NCBI GenBank assembly: GCA_033439765.1
Contig: JAULSN010000008.1
Span: 1,178,001-1,242,000 of the forward strand
Length of the DNA: 64,000 nucleotides
Reading direction: 5' to 3'
From: Lasiosphaeria ovina
Lineage: Eukaryota; Ascomycota; Sordariomycetes; Sordariales; Lasiosphaeriaceae
The translations under genes were made by a program, and so were the position numbers. Under the pieces are notes generated by a model. It was not told where the DNA came from and ran no database searches. It saw nothing but the letters and a program-made list of their open reading frames with translations. Shown here in pieces: positions 1 through 11,859 of this stretch. Each line of letters opens with the position of its first letter. The first letter of the stretch is position 1.

Positions 1-2
1 AC

Positions 3-380
3 CGGGAGCAACAGCAAAACTACAACCAACAAACCGCATACATGGGCGGCGGTGGACCGACCAGCTGGGAGGGTATGTACGACGACGTCCCGCAGCCCAT
101 CATGGCGGGCGGCGGAAGCAACTACGGAGGCGGCGGCGGCAGCCAGGGCGGCAGCCAGAGCGGCGGCGGCGGCGGTGGTGGTGGTGGCGGCGGTGGACGC
201 GGCTTCCACAAGAACCGGGGTCACCAGCAGCACTCTCCAAGCCCCGTGGACCCGGCCAATGCACCACCAGCCAACGCACCAACCGGCCCCAAGAACGCCG
301 GAAAGCCCGGTGCTAACTACCGCGGGGGCGGACGCGGCGGAGGCAGCAACCGCGGCTTCCACCCTTATGCCCGGGGCTAG
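3..380 (+). CDS. 3' end of a glycine-rich (RGG-type) protein, truncated by the window edge
   Basis: The frame is open from the left edge of the window (first full codon at 3) to a TAG at 378-380, so only the C-terminal ~125 residues are visible. They begin Q/N-rich (REQQQNYNQQ), then contain long glycine runs, GGRG/RGGGRGG motifs and the end NRGFHPYARG. Arginine-glycine tails of this kind are common in fungal RNA-binding proteins with RRM or CCCH domains, where they bind RNA and are arginine-methylated; that is family knowledge, and no RNA-binding domain is visible here. An internal ATG at 42 exists, but the open frame and similar composition upstream argue that it is not the real start. The upstream exons needed for a specific name lie outside the window. 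Confidence 0.7.
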   Translation, partial: REQQQNYNQQTAYMGGGGPTSWEGMYDDVPQPIMAGGGSNYGGGGGSQGGSQSGGGGGGGGGGGGRGFHKNRGHQQHSPSPVDPANAPPANAPTGPKNAGKPGANYRGGGRGGGSNRGFHPYARG

Positions 381-547
381 TACACTCGCACAGGTGGAGG
401 CAGCTGAAGCGACATGCCCGCATCCCAACCCCAGTCCCAGTCCCAGTATTAGTTCGGCACCCTGTACCAATTACGAGACCGCCACCGGCAGAAAGAAGAC
501 AGCCTTTGGTTTCTCTCTGCTTTTTCTTCCTCGTCGCTTTTTTTTTT

Positions 548-553
548 AATAAA
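548..553 (+). terminator. Putative poly(A) signal of the glycine-rich gene
   Basis: A canonical AATAAA follows a T-rich stretch about 170 nt after the stop codon at 380. Position and composition suit a fungal 3' end; the cleavage site is not determined. Confidence 0.45.
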
Positions 554-2738
554 GACAAAAATTCTCTCCGCATGCTTTGTTGCTTCACTCCGCAATTTCT
601 TCAATTTGCTATTCCCTATTTTCCTCTCTCCCTTTCGCAACTGGGGGAGCCCGACACGGACTCTCTCTTCTGTAACACCGTCCAGGGTTGAGTGTGTGGC
701 GGGCGGGTTCAATGAACAACCGGAAGGTATCCACACAAAACCAGCGGACGGTGTGGCATGGCATGCTGGGCAGTGATGTTGAACTGCCCAGCCTTTTTCG
801 GCTTCTAGGCCCAGTTATATGCCAGGTCTGGCCGCCTGTTTGATCGGCTGGAGTGGGAGGGGGGCGGGACTGGGAACTAGATGATAAATGGGAGGAGGAG
901 GAGGATGACGGTGTGGAGTGGTTATAGTTGATTTCGCCTACTTTATTGACTAACTGACTACCTTGTGTAAGCTGATCTGGGTTGGGTTGGGGAGGTAGTT
1001 GGCTGGTTAGGTCGGGTTTGGGGTTCTGGACGTTTTTTTCCCCTCTTCTCTCTGCTTTTGTTCTTGCAGTGATTTTTTTTTCTCCCGATTTTTGTGTTGT
1101 TTATCCTCACGCTCACGGGAGAGACCAACGACGAGAATGAAACATAAAGAGAAACAGGACAGGTAGAGCTAGGCTAACTTATCATGCATTCACTCCCAAT
1201 CTACCAATCTACCCAGTTCGTCGAGCAGACAGAACACAGGCAGAGCAGACAGACAGATATATACATATTTCTTCTCACCAGCCAGTAGGCAGCAGTAGAG
1301 ACAGTGGAAAAGCAGCAAGTATTCCACTCCCGGGGCGTGGTCTTGTTTCTGTCGTATTGCTAGGTGATCGGTGGTTAATCGTTGCCGTGGTCTTTTTATG
1401 ATGGTAGCAGGGGGAACAGGCCGTGATGGTTGGCAAGCAGTCTCTTCGCAGCTGGAGAGAGCTCAGTAGCAGCGTGAACACAGTGTTAAGGTAGGTGATG
1501 ACAGTGCGGTAGGCCACATATATTTGTGGTCATTCATACATATACGTATGTATGTAAGGTGTGTGCCCCTATCTAAGGCAATGCATCTGCTGAGCGGCGA
1601 CCGATGGTTCGCCGTTTCATACTGTGTAGAGACTGGGGAGCCGTAAAACACATACAGGTAAGACGGCATATGTCTGGCGGGTTTCCTGGAACCTTTTCGC
1701 CCTCGCCCGTTTGCTACTACTAAATAAGGTACCTTAGCTGGGGTGAATTATATACACGTACTCAGTAAGGTGTTCCGTCCGGATGCACGGTGGTGGCGGT
1801 GCCATCCGAAATAGGGGGTGGAACCCCTATTCGCCGGCCCCCACCACAAAAACATCACAAGACTTGTTCGCCATTCGATGATCAATGCGCACACATGTTT
1901 TGCAACTCCACAAACACATTGAAAAACAAACTACAGTAACAAGCAAAGGCTCCACGAAAGATTCAAGGTTTCGTTTGCGCAGGGGTTTCCAGTTTGATGT
2001 AGTTAGAAATGCCAGTCTTGAAAATGTAGTATTGATGCTCCAAAAAGACTACCACCCCCAGCTACCGAAACAGGCAACTACCTATCTGGTTGGCAATAAC
2101 GCAGTTCACTCCTTAACACCTCGCCAGAAAGAAATGGAGCTATCACAGCCACAGCAGGCTGAGAAACCAAGAACCCAAAAAATCCCAACGCCCCAAACTT
2201 TTCCTCTGCCCTATTCATCCTCTTCCCCTATTTTCCCCGTAAACCCCATGTGTCTCGCCGTGCTGTGCTGTTGCTCTCTCTGCTTTTAATGCTGCTGTGC
2301 TGTGCCTTGCATGTCGAGATGGGTGAACTATGAAAAAACCGGGAGTCTCCTTCTCCCCTGAACGCCGCGCCAAAGTGTGAAAAAGAAATGCTTGGTACAA
2401 AAGAGGCTGCTGTGAAACGCAATACAAATGCCAAGCCAGGCGCCAAAAGCAGGAGGTATTAGGGCGTGCTGTAGTTACAACCAGGCGACGATGCAGGAGG
2501 TAGCAGTCGCAAGGCCGAAGCAGCCTGGGTATCTCAGGGGGATGGATGACCATACGCGAGACGCATAGCCATTGTTGATGTTGTTGATGTAGAGAAGAAA
2601 GCCGTGATTCGCGTTTCCTTCTTCTCCGCCGCCGAGGTAGAGTGCCTGCCTCTCTCCACCTCTCGGCCCGTCGCCGCTGTCGTCATGGTCTCGAGCGGTT
2701 GCGCCAACACCCGTCGAGCAGACCAACCCAAAACGTTC
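554..2738. other. Intergenic, no supported gene
   Basis: About 2.2 kb between the glycine-rich gene and the convergent Par32-like gene. Open frames up to 134 codons (for example 1885-2289) have compositionally random translations and no recognisable motif. The stretch holds pyrimidine-rich runs and a perfect 8-bp-stem hairpin at 1810-1831. The right part presumably holds the 3' UTR of the minus-strand gene. Confidence 0.55.
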
Positions 2739-3179
2739 TCAGTGGTGGTTGGAGCCGACGTTGCTGAGACGCCCCCAGAAGCCGGAGCGCGCGCTTCCCG
2801 ATGTGCTAGACGAGTCGCGACGGCTCTTGGTGCTCTTGGAGCTGCTCCCGCTGCCACTTCCGAATACGTTGCCGGCGCCGCCACGGCCGACGTGACCCAT
2901 GGTGGCAGCCTTCTCGCGGACCTCTGCCCTGGAGAACTCTTCGTCGAACGAGATGACGGGGCGCTCGGAGGCTGCGTGTGCGTTGCCAGCTCCGCCGCGG
3001 CCCGAGTAGAAGCGGCCGGTGGACACGGGCACCGTCGTGGTGGTGACGGGGGTGGGGACGCCGGTCGGGGCTGTGGTTGCCGGAGCGCGGAAGAAGTTGC
3101 CAGCGCCGCCACGACCCGAGTGGGTGTAGCTGTTCTTGACCACGGTGGGGTGCGGCTCGGTGATGGTGTAGCGAGGCAT
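2739..3179 (-). CDS. Par32/DUF3602-like protein with GRGGAGN repeats
   Basis: Single-exon frame of 146 aa starting MPRYTITEPHPTVVKNSYTH. It carries three copies of the diagnostic motif (S)GRGGAGN, at about residues 22-28, 59-65 and 98-104, separated by Thr/Pro- and Ser-rich linkers. A basic/Ser-rich tail ends in SGFWGRLSNVGSNHH. This repeat defines the fungal DUF3602 family. The yeast member Par32/Amu1 has similar GRGG-x2-N repeats, is phosphorylated when TORC1 is inhibited and inhibits ammonium transporters; extending that role to this protein is inference. The protein looks disordered, with no signal peptide or membrane segment. A TATATTAA-like sequence lies about 225-235 bp upstream on the minus strand (plus 3402-3412). 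Confidence 0.85.
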   Translation of the reverse strand: MPRYTITEPHPTVVKNSYTHSGRGGAGNFFRAPATTAPTGVPTPVTTTTVPVSTGRFYSGRGGAGNAHAASERPVISFDEEFSRAEVREKAATMGHVGRGGAGNVFGSGSGSSSKSTKSRRDSSSTSGSARSGFWGRLSNVGSNHH

Positions 3180-6100
3180 GTTTGTCTCGGGTTTGGTTAT
3201 GTTGCGGTGGTAAGGTGTGAAAACGGAAGCCGGAGCTTGGTCGCAGGGACTTGTTCAAGGTGGGACTTTATCAAAACTTTGATGCTGTCTTGGAGTCTCG
3301 CTGTGCGAAGTATGGGTTACTGGGTTGACTGGTTGCCTTGCTGGAAGATGTGGAATCTGATCTGCGGAGCCATGTGTGACAGAGGGAGAGACGGTGATGG
3401 GCTTAATATAGCCAGTGCAGGGAGTCACGAAGTGGTAGGTTGTGAGGTGGAGGGCGGGTGGTGCGGACGAAGGCGAGGAGGGCTGTGCGTGCGAGGTGTG
3501 TAAGGGGCGGGTGCCAAGGATGGCCTGTCGACAAGGTCCTTTGACAGACGAGCTCCATACTGTAGCTCCATACTCTGTACCTAATGTGGCTACCCGGTAG
3601 CTCCAGCAGGTACTCCATCCACGGAGATGCAAATACCTTGGCCACGGGCACGAGGTGGTACAATGAATACCGTACAGAGAGGACTTTGGGAGGTACAGTA
3701 CCAACAGCCGAGCAGGCGGCGGCGCGTCAGAGCATCTCGAGTCTGACCAGGCTCGGAACGACTTCAGACCAGAGGGAAGCCGCATGACCACAAAACCATG
3801 GACTAGCACGTTTGCAAAGCCAAAGTCGGGGAGGTACCAGCCGGGTACAGTGCGACCCGAAACCCGGCTTGGTTGGCTTGCTGCCTCGGCCGCTTCACAG
3901 TCACGACCTTGATGGCCGCCCAGGTACCCAGGTACTGCACTTGTACATCCATTGCTTCACTTCAAAACAAAAACGCTGCAGAGTGCAGACTCCAATTGGC
4001 AGGCGCTTGCTTGCCTTGGTTGGCGAGGTAGGTATGGAGTACATCCAGGGAGTTCGGATCCGTATAGCAAAATTGGTCGGGTAGAGAGAGGCAAGGTGGG
4101 CATTGGGCGACCGGGCGCGCGTTGACAAATTTTCACGCCAGAAGGCGCAAGACGATTCTCTAATTCCATCGGTGAGACTGAGGCCAACAATGGAAGAGGT
4201 CTGATGACAAGCAGCCTGGAAGGAGCCTCGAAAGCGGTTGCTCGGTTGCTCCAGCGCTTACCTGTGCTGAAAATTTCGAGCCGAGAGGCCCAGCGAGCTT
4301 TCCCTTAGCATATGGAAACGTAAGAGGCAGTCACGAGGCGCACCAACGGCCTATTTGTTACGAGATCATTACCCCATAGTTTGGAGCCCAGCCTTGTACC
4401 AAGCCCGCGTTGTTTGCGCTAGAGTGTACTTGGGTGCTCTTCTGGGCCGCCCAGCCAGGATCCGGCCGTCCATTCATGCAAGGGACGGTGACGACTTCAC
4501 TTTTTTTCATCAATTTCTTTTGTGTTTCCAAGGCCGCTGCAATCCGCCGGCCGCCGTCTACAACACGTGTACAAGCAAACGCAGGCCCATGGCGCCGTCC
4601 GGCCTGGTACCGCCCTGTAGTTTTATTTTCCGGAATTCTGCTTCCGGGCACCCTGAAGGTCCGGCCATTGCACCACAGGCCAACCAGGTCGCGTCAACTC
4701 TCTCACGTTTCTGCCAATGGACCATTCATTCGGCCCTCTTCTGGTAGCGCACTGCATTGCACTACCAGCGTCGGCACTGACCGCCATATGACGAGATGAA
4801 CCGTGGCCCGCATTGCGCGTTACCAAGATGCCGGGCAAGCACAGCACAGCACAGCGCTGACACCATCGCCTCATCCCAAGGCGACTGTCGGCGTTGTGTT
4901 GATCGTGGATTGCTGATCTTGGGGCTATTCTTAGGTTGTCGCCCGATGCAGATTCGGCGTATTCTGCTCAACAGGCATCGGTTCCTGAATCTTTTGCTTT
5001 TCGTCTCGTCTTACCCACCCGGCATCCCATCGGCACAGCATATTAAATTCCATTTTAGCACTGCCGTTCCAAGACAAAGGGAAAATGCTTCATCAGCACG
5101 TGTATCTAGAGATGGAGTCAATCAACTTGGCATCTCCATCGGGCGATGCTTGGGAACTCCACCACCCAAAAAATTTGACCATCGCAAAACCCCAGATTTT
5201 ACCAGGATCACGGGGGCTACAGTAGCTCCCAGACGCCGTCCTGAAAATCCAAACGCTTCTCGCTTGTGGCTCTCCCCGCATTCCTACGACCAATGAAGCC
5301 GTCGCCACTACTGCTGCCACGGGACGGTCAAGAACGCCAGAACGCCAGAACGGCTCTAGCGAATGAAATCAGGGGCATCCCCTTCCATCTCTCTGTCCAG
5401 CTCAGGGGAACATGTCACGGGTTCTGGTCATGAGGATGGCACGTTGACAGACACCGCCGCCTTGAAAGGCCGCTAGACTTTAGAAGACTTTAGCTGGGTT
5501 GATGGGCGACGTGCCGGTGCGTTCGAGTTGGCGCTGTGTCGAAGCGGTGGCTAACTTTCAAGATCTAGTGTTAATTTTTTTTGCGAGCCGCGGTTTCTCG
5601 CCGACGTCATTCAAAGTTCTTCGAAAGCCGAGCCTCCGGACGTGTCTCTCTGATGTTTGTGCTGAACCGCCGAATGGCCGATGGCGCTTGTCTGTTTACG
5701 CTGTGGCGTTCGTCGGGTGACGGGTGACGGCGGCTGAGCTCGCCCCTTCCAGCCGCCCAGCCCTAAAATTTTCAGCCCCTGCCCTTGTCCCCTCTCGGTT
5801 CTGGCCGATCGGCTTGCCTCTTTGACATCACTTACTTGTTAGGTGGCTGCCACCTGACGACTCTTATCTAGAAGTTTGGACTTTTTCCATTCCAGACCTC
5901 ACCTCCCATTTTCTCGTCATTTCCGAGACGTCATACGGGCTGCCCATTTCAGCTTGTTTTGGCCGTCGCTGCATCGCAATTCGTGGCCGTTGTTTGACGA
6001 AGGAGGCACTGCAAGAGTCACGGGTTCAACTTTCAACGACGCTTGCCCCTTGACAGGCAGTAAGCCGAGGAAGCGAGGACCTGCTCGACCAGCACTAGCA

Positions 6101-7090
6101 TTCAGCACCACATTGCTCGCCTCTCCCAGACAGCCTTTCGGTGTCTTTCAATGGCGTCTGTGTCATTGTCTTGCCATTTGTAAACAAAGCGAAGCAGGTG
6201 TCTGTCTCGGCCATGCCGGCTGTATTCCGTACGTGGTGATGCGTGTCGTTGTATGTTTGCCCCTGTCGGTCCGGATCGATCCGGCCTGCCGTGTTATTCC
6301 GGTGTCCCTTACGGGTCTACAGAAATACGTATAGGATAACGCGCTTACACATAATTCTGTGATTCGAATGGTGAGCCCTCGTTTTGGGTCTTACTGTGTT
6401 CTCGCCAAGACGCGCATTACTTAGCACCAGAGTTAGTTCAGGCGGCCATGTCAGCCTTGTGTCAGGTTGATATGACCTCCAGAAGCCATGAATCCTTCGC
6501 TTTGGAACTATACCGAGCTGCAGTCAGGGTAGGTACTCGGTTGCTGGCGCATCATGTAGCTTAGTGAACTGTGATGGTGCAAGGCCAGCCCGTTTGCCCT
6601 CGCGATTCGGCGATGAAGAAAAGGGTGAGCGAATGGTAGATTCGCCGGCCAAAACTCAACCAAGCGTGATCAGATCGAATCCTAGACATCCAAACCCCAA
6701 CACCAAAGGAAGTCCGCTCATGGCTTTGTCCGGGAGGCCTGCTGTTGAAGAGTGGGAACTCAAGTGAGTTTTCGCTCGCCATGTTTGCTCTTTGGTGAGG
6801 GCCATGAAGCTGAAATATCGAAAGAACAGGAGAGCAGAAAGTTGGACGGAGTCAAAAGCGACAGAAACGTCGCTGGTCTTGGAATCATGTAATAAGACTT
6901 AAATTTCTGGTTACCGCCGGACAAGTTGCCACTGATACCATGGTTTGAAGTGGTCTCGTTTCGGAGACAGCTCTGCTTGAGGCAAAACATGCTTGTATTT
7001 GAGACTCTTGTATTTTACTGATAGCCAACGCGTTTGCTAAAAGTGATATAGGATACAATATCGGCTCACTGCCATCGGGATCCTCAGACT

Positions 7091-7118
7091 TGTGTGTGTG
7101 TGTGTGTGTATGTGTGTG
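7091..7118. repeat. (GT)n microsatellite
   Basis: A nearly perfect TG/GT dinucleotide run with one interrupting A. No gene overlaps it. Confidence 0.85.
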
Positions 7119-7872
7119 GTGTGGCTAGAGTAACTCGCTGTAACGTGCGAGATGCCAAACAGTCCACGTCCTTTTTTGGTATCGACGACCACTACGCTGC
7201 TGAAATTGGTATGAACAAAACTACCTTAAATTGGCCAAATTCATAATGTTCCGTCTCTTCATGTGTGCTACCGCGTGAACCAATTGCAAACTTTTTCGAT
7301 GTTTTTGCTCTATTTACTTCGTGCTCTTGGTGTTGTTGCCGTAGGGTGAAAGGTACCTAGGTTCCGGAGAGCAAAAAGTAAAAATATAGAAGCAGGCGAG
7401 GAAGTATCCGTACCTGGCCACCCTTTTTGACTCACCGAAAGAAAGGTTAAAAGTCAAAGACTTGAAAAGAGTTGCACCTTTTACACAGTCTATCGCACCA
7501 TGTATCACACCATTTCGCGTGGATATTAAACAACCGGTAGCTGCGGTACTCCATACTACCTTGGCTTCCAGGCACGGTATGTACATGTATAGTACTCAAG
7601 GCAAACCTACCTACCTAGGCACCTATGCAAAGGTAAGACACCTTAGATAATGGTACGGCCATGTATGTATATACGGAGTGATCCTGCGGCTGGCTATTAA
7701 ACAATCATCAATAAAGAGTTCTCTCTCACACACAGTCGCATCGAAGAAGCACGTACCACACACCACACACCACGCACAGCAACATCACGTATGTAATCAC
7801 ATATCACAGTAGGGGGTAGGTAGTCAAACAGAAGAAGTTGGGTATCATTCGTTTGCCTGCCTGTCTGCCCCA

Positions 7873-7877
<5 letters not shown>

Positions 7878-7904
<27 letters not shown>
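7878..7904. repeat. (CT)n microsatellite
   Basis: About 13 uninterrupted CT units, roughly 470 nt beyond the arp1 stop codon. They may lie in its 3' flank. Confidence 0.85.
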
Positions 7905-8373
7905 AACCATAAACAAGAAAACAACAAGAAAAAAGAAAAAAAACACATGCGACAAAGGCATTTTTCTTCTTTCTGATACAAACAGTAACACCGCCGTTAA
8001 TAAAAAAATCTTTCCCTTTTTTTCCCACGCTGGCTTGCTGGCTATTTCCGTCTCTCTCTCCCCTTCTTCACTCGTCACCCTCTTGCCCCTTGCCCTCCAT
8101 CTCGCTTGGATTTTAATACTCTGATATATTTCCGGGGCTAAAACAGTTGAGAAGCCATAAGTAGTCTTCATACCACTCCCGCCCCCGTTTTCATGCTTAA
8201 TTAGAAACGCTGCAGGGCATCAGCGCTTGCCTGCCACCCATCTACCTGCTGGTTCTCCCCCCATGAGATTTTCCCACTGCGATTTGTAGCAGCGAAAACA
8301 GAAAACCGCGGGCGACAAGAACTTTGGCCCGTCTGACAGGCTGCTTGGTTTTCCAGTCACTAGCAGCAGACTC

Positions 8374-9736
8374 TCAAGTGAATTTCGTGTGGATAATGTC
8401 TGGGTTCTCGTGCCAGTCGTCGATGCTGACCCACATCTGTCCGACGTGTTAGCGAACCATATACATCACAAGAGTTGTAAGGCAGGGGGGAAACGGACCT
8501 TTCTAAAGGTGCTCAGACCGGCGAGAATGCTGCCGCCAATCCAGGTCGAGTACTTGCGCTCGGGCGGCGCAAAGATTTTTATCCTCATGTCCTTGACGGC
8601 GAGGCGCTGCACCTCGGTCAGCAGCCGGTCTCCGAAGCCCCTGGTCAGCGTGCTGCCGCCCGACAGCACAATGTTGGAGTACAAGTCCTTCCGGAGGTCG
8701 AGGTCGGTCCGGTTGATCGAGTCAACTACTATTTGATGCACGCCGGGGTACTCGAGCCCGATGATCTCCGGGTCGAACAGGATCTCGGGCGCCCGGAACC
8801 TCTCAGCCCCGATCTACAAATGAGGTCAGTATTTTGCTCTGTGAAGGGGTGCCAGCAAGAGTCCGACTTTACCTTCAACTTGTTCCCGTCTGGCAGCACG
8901 TACTCGGCGATCTTGTCCTGCTCCATCTTGGCGGCCGCCCATTCCTTTTCTTCCTTCTTCGGGTCTCTCGCGACGTAGGTGACGGCCTCCTTTATCAGCC
9001 GCACCACCTCCTTCTCGGCGCTTGTGTGGAAGATGTAGCCGCTCTTGCGCAGCAGCGTCTGCATGTACTCGGTCACGTCGCGGCCGGCCACGTCGATCCT
9101 CCGGATGCTGTTGGGCACTGTAAACCCTTGGTAGACGGGGACGGCGTGCGACACCCCGTCGCCGGCGTCCAGAACCAGCCCTGTTGTCCGGCCGCTAGCG
9201 TATAATGACAAGACGGCCTGGATCGACGTGTATAGTGCCGGGACGTTGAACGTCTCGAAGAGGATCTGGGCCGCCGTGTCGCGGTTGGAGCGCGGGTTGA
9301 GGGGTGGCTCGGTGAGAAGGACGGGGTGCTGTTGGAGAAGGGGGGAACCTCGTTAGCTCTTGAAAGCAGTTGTTAGGCATGTGTCGTGTCCCCAGGCAAA
9401 GCTGCAGACACAAGGGGCAGCTCTTACCTCCTCACTAAGAGTCTTTAACCCTTCGTCGTAGACATATGCCCATATCTTCTCCATGTCGTCCCAGTCCGTC
9501 ACAATGCCGTGCTCGAGGGGGTAGCGGATCTTGAGCAGGCCGCGCAGCTCGGTGGCGGCCTTCTGGCCGATGAAGACATCGCCCTCCAGCGCGCCGGCCA
9601 GGACACGCAGATGCTTCGGCCTCCCGACGAACGAGGGAAAGTGGCATTTTGGGACGTCGTCCCCGGCGAAGCCAGCTCGGATGGTGCCGGACCCGTTGTC
9701 GAGCACAATAGGCGCGTTGTGCAGCGAGTCCGTCAT
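8374..9736 (-). CDS. arp1: Actin-related protein 1 (centractin) of the dynactin complex
   Basis: Four exons on the minus strand: 9736-9428, 9328-8873, 8813-8499 and 8436-8374, with introns of 99, 59 and 62 nt that all have GT..AG ends. The joined product is 380 aa, the usual ARP1 length (Neurospora ro-4 is the homologue). Actin-fold nucleotide motifs are visible: [16 protein letters not shown] near residue 13, [17 protein letters not shown] near 155 and [15 protein letters not shown] near 308. The C-terminus [19 protein letters not shown] comes from the short last exon and matches the ARP1 rather than the actin ending. ARP1 forms the short filament of dynactin, which links dynein to cargo; loss impairs nuclear movement and hyphal growth in filamentous fungi. 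The 5' leader carries a GTCG tandem repeat just upstream of the start. Confidence 0.95.
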
Positions 9737-9756
9737 GGTGGGCGGGCTAGGTTCGC

Positions 9757-9780
9757 GTCGGTCGGTCGGTCGGTCGGTCT
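9757..9780. repeat. (GTCG)n tandem repeat in the arp1 leader
   Basis: Five to six tetranucleotide units starting about 20 nt upstream of the arp1 ATG, probably within its 5' UTR. Confidence 0.8.
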
Positions 9781-9934
9781 CGAACGCTACCGTCTGTACA
9801 TGAAGCGGCGACGGGGGAAGAACGAGGATTTGCAGTCGGTATCTTTCGTCGGTCTACAGCACTACTAGCTAGTACTTAGCCGCCCTCTAAGCGATTGGAG
9901 ATCGGGCCGTGGTGGGCGGGCGGATTGTCGGAGC

Positions 9935-9964
9935 CACGCAACGCAACGCAACGCAACGCAACGC
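9935..9964. repeat. (ACGCA)n tandem repeat
   Basis: Nearly six perfect pentanucleotide copies about 200 nt upstream of the arp1 start, in its promoter or leader. Confidence 0.85.
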
Positions 9965-11244
9965 TCAAGCTCGCGAACCGAGCATTTCCCGACGGCAAGG
10001 CGGATATCACATAAGCAGAATCAGGCCAGAGGTGGTTTCGCGGGTGCGGTGCCTGATGTATCGAGTTGTGGTTGCTGAAGCTATTTGCGTTGTAGTGCGT
10101 GGGTGCGGCTACGAGATACCGATACAGCGTAAATAGGAGCTTCAAATTCACGACGCGATCTTTCAGATGAAGGGGCGTTCCTGCAGGGGCATGCGCATGG
10201 GGTGGTCCAAGCTTCAGCCCGGGCAGTGGGCAGGGGTTTGCATTGGCCTCGCACAGGCCATTTTCAAGACTCGGCTTAAGTAGTACTTCCTCAAGCTCAG
10301 ACCCTGCAGCTTGATCTACTGTAGTAGCACTGACATGAATGCGAACGGGGGGAAATACCTTTTTTCTTTTCTTTTCACGCTTCCGAAGGGCGCGCTTCTC
10401 ATACATAAACACGAGGGCTTTCACCCGCCGTCCTGCTTTAGCAGATATCAGACAATGTTGAGCGGTGAAGGTACCTTCTATACAGTTTTGGGTTTCGAAA
10501 ATGCATTTCAGTCCTCCTTTTCTGGGTTGCTAGCTCCCTCTCGTCGACGGCCAACTTTCTCTTCTGGTCTGCCAGCTCTCTTTCCTGCACGACATTTATT
10601 ATTGGGCGTGAATCAGCCAAACCGTATGGGGTTCTTTGGAGGGCTTGATCCAACTCGCCTGAATGAAAATCCTACATCTAGATACCCTATAGACTGCTCA
10701 ATACGTTGCGAGCTTGCTATCAGCGGGTCCTGGTCCTCCTGAACCCGGGCTCCTGTCTGATCTGGGCGTGGTGAACATCGAATTGCAGAGCGAGAGAAGG
10801 GGGCAATATGGGGCGGACGGAGAGAAAAGGGGCGACCGACGCCTCTCTTGAAGAGATGCCTGGGGGATGACCTGACGATGGAAAACAAGACAGTCTTCAT
10901 GATGATGCTTCGTGGTCGTGCTCTGGAACGAGGAGTGAATGAGGAAGGAATGATTGGTATTAGAGCCTGTTCGAAGCCGACAAGATTTTTACTACATTTA
11001 TAGAGAAAAAGACAAAAAACTTGTCTCTCTTTTCAGGTCAGGAGGGCAGATTGAGCCTAGGCAGGCGTAAACCATATCAATCATATCATGATGCTTTGGT
11101 TGCCTAGGTTTTTGAGGCCTCGGCGTGTAAGTGAACAACATCCACTGGCACAATCCAATCCCTAAATGCTTGTTGGCGTGGTATGTACAGGAAACTTGGG
11201 CGAATACCTAAATATTACAGCAAATGAACCGGCCAGGAAAAGCC

Positions 11245-11385
11245 TTTTTGAGGTGTTTCTAGGGGAGATACAAATCTCTAGGATTTGTTAAAGGGATTCC
11301 AATAGCTATTACCTCCTCCGGCGAAAACCCCGTTAGGGCGAGGAGTAAGGTATTGAGGCCATTCGGAGCTTGGAAGTCCCCCGCT
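11245..11385 (+). repeat. Interspersed repeat, copy C
   Basis: Aligns by eye with 53936-54060 (same strand) and with the reverse complement of 37981-38125. Shared core words are TTCCAATAGCTAT, then ACCTCC, then a GAAAA-CC-TTAGGGCGAG block and a TGAGGCC / GAGCTTGGAA block. Differences are mostly substitutions, as expected of old copies. Confidence 0.65.
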
Positions 11386-11859
11386 AATATTCAGGGATTG
11401 GACGGTATTCTCGCGCTTATCATCGCTCGCTGCAACTGACAGCCTGCAGCTGCTCGCTGCTGGGACCGGGGCTCGGAACCCACAGAGCTACGATAGCTTG
11501 GACCCCGCGCTCCGTAATCGGTCAACAAATTTTGGGGCCAGGGCTGAGGTGAGTCGAACCCGAGAAGACGAATAAAGTCAATCGTACGAAACGTCACCAC
11601 AGTGCCGCACCGCGTGGCACGGGCAAGGCCAACGACAGCCAACCGGGAGCAATTCAATTATCTGGGTTTGCTCACCAAGCATAATACTCCCGGAAAAGTC
11701 ACGGTCAGGACGGTCAGTAAAGTCAACCGATACGGCAAATCCACCCACCCACCCAGTTAATATCGGATACCGTGGCAAACACTTCAGGACCCAGCAGCCA
11801 GAAGTGAAAAGGGTTGCAGCAAGCCGAGCAGAGCAGAGCAGAGCAGAGCGCGACTCACC

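Larger units (their letters stand above)
3180..8373. other. Long intergenic region, no supported gene
   Basis: About 5.2 kb lying 5' of the Par32-like gene and 3' of arp1. Many overlapping short frames exist on both strands (longest about 184 codons), but none shows a domain, splice-joined continuation or biased composition. The region includes (GT)n and (CT)n microsatellites and several AGGTACC-type words. It may hold long UTRs or non-coding transcripts, which cannot be decided from sequence. Confidence 0.5.
9737..11859. other. Divergent intergenic region between arp1 and homoserine kinase
   Basis: Shared 5' region of about 2.1 kb serving arp1 (-) and thr1 (+). It includes two short tandem repeats near arp1 and an interspersed repeat copy at 11245-11385. 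A minus-strand frame of 71 codons at 10438-10653 has a heptad-like duplicated ERELA.QKR block and may be a relic. The last 60 bp before thr1 contain AGCAG repeats. I see no other gene. Confidence 0.5.

Noticed and set aside
2604..3503. Plus-strand frame of 299 codons
   Set aside because: Antisense to the Par32-like gene, which has the diagnostic GRGGAGN motifs.
5876..6334. Plus-strand frame of 152 codons
   Set aside because: No motif or conserved composition. The start is not in a leader-like context, and surrounding sequence gives no splice-joined partner.
11520..11550. tRNA-like GGTTCGACTC box on the minus strand
   Set aside because: No matching T-stem, anticodon arm or acceptor stem could be paired around it.
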